Of a stretch of 5,304 nucleotides of DNA, positions 1 to 5,304 are shown one piece after another. A program made the position numbers and the translations under genes. How positions within the stretch are numbered: the first letter of the stretch is position 1; each line of letters opens with the position of its first letter. The stretch covers positions 1 to 5,304 of the forward strand of contig CANBYN010000144.1 in NCBI GenBank assembly GCA_947373615.1, given 5' to 3'. Under the pieces are notes generated by a model, which was given only the letters and a program-made list of their open reading frames with translations, did no database searches and was not told the origin of the DNA. The DNA is from Burkholderiaceae bacterium. GTDB taxonomy: Bacteria; Pseudomonadota; Gammaproteobacteria; Burkholderiales; Burkholderiaceae.

Positions 1-1983
1 CAAATTCGCATGGCCAATGCCATTCGTGCATTATCCATGGACGCAGTTCAACAGGCTAATTCAGGTCACCCAGGTATGCCAATGGGTATGGCAGATATTG
101 CTGTTGGACTTTGGAACGAACATTTAAAACACAATCCAACTGATCCACATTGGATCGATCGTGATCGCTTTGTTTTATCTAATGGCCATGGTTCGATGTT
201 GTTGTATTCGCTCTTACATCTTTCGGGTTATGACTTGCCGATTGAGGAGCTCAAAAATTTCCGTCAATTGCATAGTAAAACACCTGGCCATCCTGAATAT
301 GGAATTACTCCAGGCGTAGAAACTACTACAGGCCCACTTGGACAGGGAATTGCTAATGCAGTCGGTATGGCTCTTGCTGAAAAATTGTTAGCAGAAGAAT
401 TTAATCGACCTGGTTACAAGATTGTTGATCACTTCACCTACGCATTCTTGGGTGATGGTTGTTTGATGGAAGGCATCAGTCATGAAGTATGTTCATTGGC
501 TGGTACTTTGAAGTTGAATAAATTAATTGCTCTTTGGGATGACAACGGCATCTCTATTGATGGCAAAGTCATTGCTTGGTTTAACGAAGATACCCCTAAG
601 CGTTTTGAAGCTTATGGTTGGAATGTAATTCGCGATGTTGATGGACACGATGCTGAAGCAGTATCGGCAGCAATCACCAAAGCCAAAAAGAGCGATAAAC
701 CTACCTTGATCTGTTGCAGGACCGCCATTGGCCAAGGCTCGCCTAATTTAGCTGGCAGCGATAAAGTTCATGGTTCACCGCTGGGTACTGCTGAGATCGC
801 AGCTTGCCGTATTGCAATGAATTGGCCATATGCACCCTTTGAAAGTCCGAAAGATATTTATGCGGCATGGGATTTTAAAAAGCGCGGACAAGCAGCAGAG
901 CATGAATGGAATAAAGAATTCCAAAAGTATAAAAATAAATTTCCTGAACTCGCTTCTGAATTACAGCGTCGTATGCAAGGTGATTTGTCGAAAGATTTTG
1001 CTTCAACCTTAAATGCTTACTTGAAATCTTGCCAAACGAAAGCAGAGACGATTGCAACTCGCAAAGCAAGTCAAAATGCAATTGAAGCATTAGCTCCCGC
1101 CCTCCCGGAATTTATGGGCGGCTCTGCTGACTTAACGGGTTCAAATCTAACGGGTTGGTCAACATGTAAAGCCGTGCGTGGTGATCAATGGGGTAATCAT
1201 ATTAATTATGGCGTGCGTGAATTTGGTATGAGCGCCATCATGAACGGCATCGCTTTGCACGGAGGTTATATTCCGTTTGGAGGCACCTTCTTAACTTTCT
1301 CTGATTACAGTCGTAATGCGTTGCGGATGGCTGCTCTAATGAAGTTAAGAAGCATTTTTGTTTTCACCCACGACTCAATTGGTCTAGGTGAAGATGGTCC
1401 GACCCATCAATCCGTTGAACATGTGGCAAGCTTGCGCCTTATTCCCAATCTGATGGTCTGGCGCCCTTGTGATACTACTGAAAGTGCTGTGGCCTGGGGC
1501 TCAGCGATTGAGCGTAAGAACGGCCCTAGTGCCTTGATCTTTAGTCGTCAAAATTGCCCATTTGTTTCACGTAATCCGCAGCAAATTAAAGATATTGCTC
1601 GGGGTGGATATGTTTTACGTGACCCACAATCTGGCAAGATAGATGCAGTCATTATTGCGACCGGCTCTGAAATTGCATTGGCGTTGCAAACAGCGCAGCA
1701 GATGGAAAAAGAAGGTTTCGGTATTCGAGTAGTATCAATACCATCGACTACCGTCTTTGATCAACAAGATGCTGCCTATAAAGTAAAAGTATTACCGGAC
1801 AATATTCCGCGCATAGCGGTTGAAGCTGGTGTGAGTGATTTTTGGTGGAAGTACGGTTGCGCGGCAGTACATGGTGTGGATACCTTCGGTGAGTCAGCGC
1901 CTGCACCACAGCTTTATGAGTATTTTGGATTAACAGCAGATCAGATTGCAAAGACTGTTCGGCAGTGTATTGCAATGAAGTAA
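1..1983 (+). CDS. tkt: Transketolase, 5' end cut by the window edge
   Basis: Thiamine-diphosphate enzyme of the cytosol that moves two-carbon ketol units between sugar phosphates in the non-oxidative pentose phosphate pathway. The frame is open to base 1, with three codons (Gln-Ile-Arg) before the first ATG at 10. Relatives carry a few residues before the MANAIRAL motif, so the true start probably lies outside; a start at 10 would give 657 residues. Numbered from that ATG, the expected active-site residues are present: His20 (SGHPG), His60 (NGHG), His94 (PGHPE), the cofactor motif GDG 148-150 with Asn179, His254, catalytic Glu404 (YGVREFG), His454 and His466 (HDSIGLGEDGPTHQ). The N-terminal cofactor, pyrimidine-binding and C-terminal domains are all there, and the protein ends intact at TAA. 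It lies 25 bases before gap and probably shares its transcript. No disabling change was seen. Confidence 0.96.
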   Translation, partial: QIRMANAIRALSMDAVQQANSGHPGMPMGMADIAVGLWNEHLKHNPTDPHWIDRDRFVLSNGHGSMLLYSLLHLSGYDLPIEELKNFRQLHSKTPGHPEYGITPGVETTTGPLGQGIANAVGMALAEKLLAEEFNRPGYKIVDHFTYAFLGDGCLMEGISHEVCSLAGTLKLNKLIALWDDNGISIDGKVIAWFNEDTPKRFEAYGWNVIRDVDGHDAEAVSAAITKAKKSDKPTLICCRTAIGQGSPNLAGSDKVHGSPLGTAEIAACRIAMNWPYAPFESPKDIYAAWDFKKRGQAAEHEWNKEFQKYKNKFPELASELQRRMQGDLSKDFASTLNAYLKSCQTKAETIATRKASQNAIEALAPALPEFMGGSADLTGSNLTGWSTCKAVRGDQWGNHINYGVREFGMSAIMNGIALHGGYIPFGGTFLTFSDYSRNALRMAALMKLRSIFVFTHDSIGLGEDGPTHQSVEHVASLRLIPNLMVWRPCDTTESAVAWGSAIERKNGPSALIFSRQNCPFVSRNPQQIKDIARGGYVLRDPQSGKIDAVIIATGSEIALALQTAQQMEKEGFGIRVVSIPSTTVFDQQDAAYKVKVLPDNIPRIAVEAGVSDFWWKYGCAAVHGVDTFGESAPAPQLYEYFGLTADQIAKTVRQCIAMK

Positions 1984-1996
1984 ATTCAATATTAAC

Positions 1997-2002
1997 AAGG
2001 GG
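1997..2002 (+). promoter_or_regulatory. Ribosome binding site of gap
   Basis: AAGGGG lies six bases before the ATG at 2009, in the 25-base gap after the tkt stop codon. It is the clearest Shine-Dalgarno sequence in the window and fixes the gap start. The short gap leaves little room for a separate promoter, so gap is probably translated from a tkt-gap transcript. Confidence 0.85.
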
Positions 2003-2008
2003 AAAAAA

Positions 2009-3034
2009 ATGACAATTCGTGTCGCAATTAATGGCTATGGACGTATCGGTCGTATGGTATTGCGTGCCTTGTATGAAGACCAGGTCAATGGTAAACCAAG
2101 GCGAGATATCAAAATCGTGGCGATCAACGCCATGGGCGATATTGATATCAATGCGCACTTAACTCAATATGATTCTGCGCATGGTCGCTTTCCTGCTGAG
2201 GTAAAAGTCGATGGTGATTGCATGGTGGTAAATGGCGATCGCATCAAAATGTTTTCGACACGCAATCCATTAGAAACCCCATGGGGTGAATTAGGTGTAG
2301 ATTTGGTGCTTGAGTGTTCTGGCAAATTTACTTCAAAAGAAAAAGCCATGGTTCATATTTCTCAGGGCGCAAAGAAAGTGTTAATTTCTGCTCCTGGTGA
2401 GAAAGATGTGGATGCAACGATTGTTTACGGCGTCAATCAAAATGTATTGAAGGCGAGCGATGTAGTTGTATCAAACGCAAGTTGTACTACTAACTGTTTA
2501 GCGCCATTGGTTAAACCATTGCTCGACAAGATTGGCATCGAATCTGGTTTGATGACAACAATTCATGCATTTACTAACGATCAAGTTCTAACCGATGTGT
2601 ATCACAAGGATATGCGTCGTGCGCGTTCTGCCGTTACCAGCATGATCCCAACCAAAACTGGGGCCGCAAAAGCGGTCGGCCTAGTACTCCCAGCCTTAGC
2701 AGGTCGTTTTGATGGTTTTGCAATGCGGGTGCCGGTAATTAACGTTTCAGTGGTTGACTTAACATTTGCAGCGAGTCGCGCTACTAGCGTGGACGAAGTG
2801 AATTCAATCTTAAAAGCAGCTAGCGAAGGCGAGCTCAAAGGCATTTTGGGTTTCAACACCCTTCCATTGGTTTCGATCGACTTTAATCATGATCCGCGCC
2901 CCAGTATTTACGATGCATCACAAACACGCGTCTCGGTAGACGGTAAATTAGTCAAAGTGTTGGCGTGGTATGACAATGAGTGGGGCTATTCAGTACAGAT
3001 GCTGAACGCAGCTGAAGCTTTAATGGCTGTATAG
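2009..3034 (+). CDS. gap: Glyceraldehyde-3-phosphate dehydrogenase, phosphorylating (type I)
   Basis: Cytosolic enzyme that reversibly oxidises glyceraldehyde-3-phosphate to 1,3-bisphosphoglycerate with a nicotinamide cofactor, in glycolysis and gluconeogenesis. The 341 residues match the family's usual length. The Rossmann motif GYGRIGR spans residues 9-15. The catalytic Cys159 lies in SNASCTTNC and pairs with His186 (IHAFTNDQ). Arg240 (MRVP) is a likely substrate-phosphate residue, and the family C-terminal signature WYDNEWGYS starts at residue 320. The start has a strong ribosome binding site. One oddity: the Asp that follows Asn at the end of the second beta strand in NAD-specific enzymes (Asp32 in Bacillus numbering) is Ala41 here (INAMGD), which may relax NAD/NADP choice. 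Erythrose-4-phosphate dehydrogenase is a related alternative, but the HAFTNDQ...HKDMRRAR region fits GAPDH better. It follows tkt as the probable second gene of an operon and is closed by a terminator downstream. Confidence 0.95.
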   Translation: MTIRVAINGYGRIGRMVLRALYEDQVNGKPRRDIKIVAINAMGDIDINAHLTQYDSAHGRFPAEVKVDGDCMVVNGDRIKMFSTRNPLETPWGELGVDLVLECSGKFTSKEKAMVHISQGAKKVLISAPGEKDVDATIVYGVNQNVLKASDVVVSNASCTTNCLAPLVKPLLDKIGIESGLMTTIHAFTNDQVLTDVYHKDMRRARSAVTSMIPTKTGAAKAVGLVLPALAGRFDGFAMRVPVINVSVVDLTFAASRATSVDEVNSILKAASEGELKGILGFNTLPLVSIDFNHDPRPSIYDASQTRVSVDGKLVKVLAWYDNEWGYSVQMLNAAEALMAV

Positions 3035-3120
3035 CAATTAAAATTCAATAAAAGCATCTAAAAGTTTTTAAAAATCTTGAAAAAGTGAGTATTTAATTTT
3101 TTAGATATTGAATGAATGTA

Positions 3121-3147
3121 AAAAAGACCTCAATTTGAGGTCTTTTT
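3121..3147. terminator. Bidirectional intrinsic terminator between gap and fur
   Basis: A perfect 11-bp stem (AAAAAGACCTC pairing with GAGGTCTTTTT) encloses a 5-base AATTT loop. Five T residues end the stem on the + strand, and the five A residues at the other end become a T-run on the - strand. It can therefore stop both the tkt-gap and the fur transcripts, which converge here. It lies in a 156-base AT-rich spacer (3035-3190) that otherwise holds no gene I can support. Confidence 0.88.
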
Positions 3148-3190
3148 GTCTTTAAGGTTCTTAAAACTAATTATTTGATCTTAAAAGTTC

Positions 3191-3640
3191 TTATTTTTGC
3201 TTATTTCTGCAATTTCTCTTTTGGCAATGACCATACATTGCTAAAGAGTGCTCCTGAAGCTTAAAGCCTAAAGCTTTAGCGATATCTCGCTGTCTCTTTT
3301 CAATGGCCTCATCTACAAATTCTTCAACGTGCCCACAATCAAGACAAACTAGATGGTCGTGGTGGTGACCTTCATTTAATTCGTAAATAGCCCGGCTATC
3401 GCCTTTGCTGGACTCAAAATGACTGCGAAGTAATAGTCCTGCCTGCTCAAATTGGGTCAGTACTCTATAAACCGTAGCCAAGCCGATTTCTTGATCTTCT
3501 TTGGCCAGTGCCATAAAGATGTCTTCAGCGCTGAAGTGGGTGCCACCATTTTGATGAAAAAAATCCAAAATCTTCATGCGTGGACCTGTTGCCTTTAGGC
3601 CGATATCACGTAAATCTGCGGGAGTAGGATTTTGGGTCAT
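3191..3640 (-). CDS. fur: Ferric uptake regulator Fur
   Basis: Cytosolic dimeric repressor that binds operator DNA when loaded with Fe(II), controlling iron acquisition and related genes. From the ATG at 3640 it has 149 residues, close to the family norm. The winged-helix domain includes SAEDIF (37-42) and the recognition helix region IGLATVYRVLTQFEQAGLL (52-70). The metal-binding domain has HHHDH (92-96), Glu87, Glu114 and His131. Two cysteine pairs, Cys99/Cys102 and Cys139/Cys144, match the structural zinc site. Compared with E. coli Fur, four extra residues (about GDSR, 80-83) sit between the two domains. The start at 3640 (MTQNP) is chosen because homology begins there. In-frame ATGs at 3646 and 3691 are possible, and only the latter has a modest AAGG before it. 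The gene is divergent from bamE and convergent with gap. Confidence 0.95.
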   Translation of the reverse strand: MTQNPTPADLRDIGLKATGPRMKILDFFHQNGGTHFSAEDIFMALAKEDQEIGLATVYRVLTQFEQAGLLLRSHFESSKGDSRAIYELNEGHHHDHLVCLDCGHVEEFVDEAIEKRQRDIAKALGFKLQEHSLAMYGHCQKRNCRNKQK

Positions 3641-3650
3641 ATTCATGAGT

Positions 3651-3680
3651 TTGGGAGCTAAAATCAATGTCTTAATGATA
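3651..3680. promoter_or_regulatory. Possible overlapping divergent promoters of bamE and fur
   Basis: On the + strand, TTGGGA (3651-3656) and AATGAT (3674-3679) are separated by 17 bases, each matching the sigma-70 consensus at four of six positions. On the - strand, the same block reads TATCAT (3680-3675), a five-of-six match to TATAAT, but its -35 is poor. The predicted fur transcript would start near 3668, leaving room for fur starts at 3646 or 3640 but not 3691. The predicted bamE transcript would start near 3686, giving an almost leaderless message for the ATG at 3690. This is pattern matching only. Confidence 0.35.
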
Positions 3681-3689
3681 CGGCCAGCC

Positions 3690-4415
3690 ATGCAAAATTG
3701 CCTTGAACTTTTTAGTCTCTATTTGAACTTCTATTTAAGAAGGGTTTCCCCTGCTCGCATGGGGATATTTGCTGTCGCCTTAATTGGGTTTTTGGGGGTG
3801 AGCGGGTGTACCTCTGCTGTTGATGAAACTCAGCGTGCTTGGATGAATACAATATTTAGGCCTTACACGCCAGATGTTGTTCAGGGCAATTTTATTTCTA
3901 GCGAGCAATATGCCAAGCTGCAAGTGGGAATGAGCCGTGAGCAAGTGCGTCAAATTATGGGTACACCGTTGTTGGCAAGTTATTTTCATGCAAATCGCTG
4001 GGATTACATTTTTGAATTTAAGCGCTCCGGACAAGTCATGGGCAAAGATCGTCATGTAACAGTATTTTTTGATGGCGACAAAATGGTTAAGTTTGAAGGC
4101 GACGCATTGCCAACTGAAGTTGAGTTGGTTGCAGAAATTGATGGCTACGCTAAAACTAAGCGCTCATTTTGGGATATGGTCACCGGTTCAAACAAACAAC
4201 CTGTAACCCCACCACTGCAGCAGCCAGAAGTATTAGTTCCTAGTAAGACTGATAATTTACCAGCAGGTGCAGCAGTGCCGACTGCTGCAAGCAGTGGCTC
4301 ATTCTGGGATTTTTTTAGCTTTTCAAATAAGCAGGCAGATGCGCAACCAATAGCGCAGCCCGAGGCTCTAGGCCCTGGCGCTTTAAATATTCCAGCGCCT
4401 ACTGATACTAAATAG
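3690..4415 (+). CDS. bamE: Outer membrane assembly lipoprotein BamE (SmpA/OmlA) with a long repeated C-terminal tail
   Basis: Periplasm-facing lipoprotein of the outer membrane and accessory subunit of the Bam complex, which inserts beta-barrel proteins. From the ATG at 3690 it has 241 residues, about twice E. coli BamE. A basic segment (Arg17, Arg18, Arg23), a hydrophobic stretch (26-37) and the lipobox VSGC place the lipidated residue at Cys40. The BamE fold covers about residues 57-140, with PYTPDVVQGNF (58-68), VGMSREQVRQIMGTP and the WDYIFEF strand. After it comes a Pro/Gln/Ala-rich tail with two related modules beginning SFWD at residues 159 and 204. The start is uncertain: the frame stays open upstream into fur, while a start at 3759 would leave only 16 uncharged residues before the cysteine. 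TTG at 3723 would give a good signal peptide, but no convincing ribosome binding site favours any choice. The gene is divergent from fur, an arrangement known in Pseudomonas (omlA), and dapB follows. Confidence 0.9.
   Translation: MQNCLELFSLYLNFYLRRVSPARMGIFAVALIGFLGVSGCTSAVDETQRAWMNTIFRPYTPDVVQGNFISSEQYAKLQVGMSREQVRQIMGTPLLASYFHANRWDYIFEFKRSGQVMGKDRHVTVFFDGDKMVKFEGDALPTEVELVAEIDGYAKTKRSFWDMVTGSNKQPVTPPLQQPEVLVPSKTDNLPAGAAVPTAASSGSFWDFFSFSNKQADAQPIAQPEALGPGALNIPAPTDTK
4164..4265 (+). repeat. BamE tail module, copy 1
   Basis: Encodes BamE residues 159-192, opening SFWDMVTGSNKQ, continuing through QQPEVLVP and ending NLPA. It aligns with copy 2, which begins 135 bases (45 codons) later. Identity is clear in the protein (SFWD, SNKQ, QPE, Leu and Pro positions) but diluted in the DNA, which points to an old duplication, not recent slippage. 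Confidence 0.7.
4299..4397 (+). repeat. BamE tail module, copy 2
   Basis: Encodes BamE residues 204-236, opening SFWDFFSFSNKQ, continuing through AQPEALGP and ending NIPA. It matches copy 1 with one residue fewer before the final N-[LI]-P-A. An Ala/Ser-rich linker (AGAAVPTAASSG) joins the two copies, and only a few residues follow before the stop. Confidence 0.7.
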
Positions 4416-4483
4416 CAATAACTTTTTGTATTGATGCTTGAGTAAGTAGCTATACATACCCTTAACAAGAAGTGATGAAACAA

Positions 4484-5287
4484 ATGATGAAAATTGCAAT
4501 TGCTGGTGCCACGGGTCGCATGGGTAAGATGTTGATCGAGGCCGTCCTAAATACTGCTGACGCACAACTAGTTGGTGCGCTTGAACATTCATCCTGTCCA
4601 CAATTGGGGGAAGATGCCGGTGCTTTTTTAGGTAAAAAAACCGGCGTATTGATTTCTGCTGATGTAGCTAAAGTATTGACGAGGGCAGACTTCTTAATTG
4701 ACTTCACAAGACCTGAGGGCACTATGGCCCACTTGGATGCGGCTAAAAAAACCGGCACCAAAATGATTATTGGTACTACTGGTTTGAGTCCTGAACAGAT
4801 TGGTGAGCTCAAAACTGCATCTGCAACGCTGGCAATTGTTTTTGCTCCGAACATGAGTGTAGGTGTGAATGCCACATTTAAGCTTTTAGAGATTGCCGCT
4901 AAGATGCTTAATCAAGGTTATGACATTGAGATTATTGAGGCTCATCATCGCCACAAGGTGGATGCGCCTTCAGGTACTGCGCTCAGGATGGGTGAAGTCA
5001 TTGCTGATGCCTTAGGTGAAAAGCTAGAAGATGTAGCTGTCTATGCGCGCGAAGGCCATACTGGTGAACGCAAAGAAGGATCTATTGGTTTTGCAACTAT
5101 TCGTGGTGGCGATATCGTCGGTGATCACACAGTGTTGTTTGCTGGCGATGGCGAGCGAATTGAGATTAGTCATAAGTCATCTAGTCGCCAATCCTATGCG
5201 CAAGGATCATTACGTGCAGCACGTTTTTTACAGAATCAAAGCGCTGGCTTATATGACATGCAAGACGTTCTTGGTTTACGAAAATAA
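4484..5287 (+). CDS. dapB: 4-hydroxy-tetrahydrodipicolinate reductase
   Basis: Cytosolic NAD(P)H-dependent reductase of the diaminopimelate pathway, which feeds lysine and peptidoglycan synthesis. From the ATG at 4484 there are 267 residues, the usual family length. The nucleotide-binding motif GATGRMG spans residues 8-14. DFTRPEGT, IGTTG and FAPNMSVGVN follow. The catalytic signature HHRHKVDAPSGTA contains His154 (proton donor) and Lys158, corresponding to E. coli His159 and Lys163. The C-terminus (SYAQGSLRAARFL, MQDVLGLR) is complete. The residue after Glu34, Arg39 in E. coli DapB, is His35 here. Starts at 4475, 4484 and 4487 are in frame; AAGAAG at 4467-4472 is spaced tolerably for 4484, whereas family members usually begin at the MKIAIAG codon, 4487. 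It lies 68 bases after bamE and may be cotranscribed with it. No terminator is visible before the window ends. Confidence 0.96.
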   Translation: MMKIAIAGATGRMGKMLIEAVLNTADAQLVGALEHSSCPQLGEDAGAFLGKKTGVLISADVAKVLTRADFLIDFTRPEGTMAHLDAAKKTGTKMIIGTTGLSPEQIGELKTASATLAIVFAPNMSVGVNATFKLLEIAAKMLNQGYDIEIIEAHHRHKVDAPSGTALRMGEVIADALGEKLEDVAVYAREGHTGERKEGSIGFATIRGGDIVGDHTVLFAGDGERIEISHKSSSRQSYAQGSLRAARFLQNQSAGLYDMQDVLGLRK

Positions 5288-5304
5288 CTAGTCTTGATTT
5301 AATT

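Noticed and set aside
1748..2158. Reverse-strand open frame of 136 codons over the tkt/gap junction
   Set aside because: It lies antisense to two clearly conserved genes, has no recognisable domain or ribosome binding site, and is best explained as a shadow frame.
3056..3106. Inverted repeat ATCTAAAA / TTTTAGAT downstream of gap
   Set aside because: Eight AT-rich base pairs around a 35-base spacer in AT-rich DNA are expected by chance, and the convincing terminator lies just downstream.
3669..3687. Possible Fur box upstream of fur and bamE (TAATGATA)
   Set aside because: Eight bases match part of the 19-base consensus, but the second half does not match; overall agreement is about nine of nineteen, too weak to call an operator.
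3706..3770. Twin-arginine (Tat) signal in BamE because of the RR pair
   Set aside because: The residues after RR (VSPAR) do not fit the Tat motif, and a clear lipobox with Sec-type features follows.
4431..4456. Possible dapB promoter (TTGATG and TATACA)
   Set aside because: The spacer between the two elements is only 14 bases, and other pairings match poorly. Cotranscription from bamE explains dapB equally well.
4462..4875. Reverse-strand open frame of 137 codons antisense to dapB
   Set aside because: It overlaps the conserved dapB coding sequence, and its Ala/Ser/Ile-rich composition mirrors dapB codons; nothing supports expression.

Overview
This window looks like a core chromosomal segment of a betaproteobacterium of the order Burkholderiales, probably a low-GC freshwater lineage such as Polynucleobacter. 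That rests on three things: the proteins resemble Burkholderia-type sequences as I remember them (transketolase, GAPDH, Fur and DapB), the base composition is clearly AT-richer than Burkholderia or Ralstonia, and the fur / bamE / dapB order is familiar from this group. The taxonomic call comes from memory, not from a search.

Left part (1-3034, + strand): the transketolase gene tkt, cut by the left window edge, is followed after 25 bases by gap (glyceraldehyde-3-phosphate dehydrogenase), which has a strong ribosome binding site. The pair is very likely one transcript. The two enzymes share glyceraldehyde-3-phosphate as a metabolite, linking the non-oxidative pentose phosphate pathway to lower glycolysis and gluconeogenesis. 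A near-perfect bidirectional hairpin terminator at 3121-3147 separates gap from the convergent fur gene.

Right part (3191-5287): fur (iron-responsive repressor, - strand) is divergent from bamE (outer-membrane assembly lipoprotein, + strand), and dapB (lysine and diaminopimelate synthesis, + strand) follows bamE after about 70 bases. The fur/bamE head-to-head region is very tight: the longest possible fur reading frame and the chosen bamE start share one CATG, and a single AATGATA block could serve as a -10 element on both strands.

I see no mobile element, CRISPR array, tRNA or rRNA, and no dedicated defence or secretion system. The observations most worth a second look are protein-level departures in otherwise ordinary genes. 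BamE has a duplicated SFWD...SNKQ...QPE module in its C-terminal tail. GAPDH lacks the usual NAD-binding Asp. DapB has His where the E. coli enzyme has the NADPH-binding Arg39. Fur has a four-residue insertion near the hinge between its two domains.
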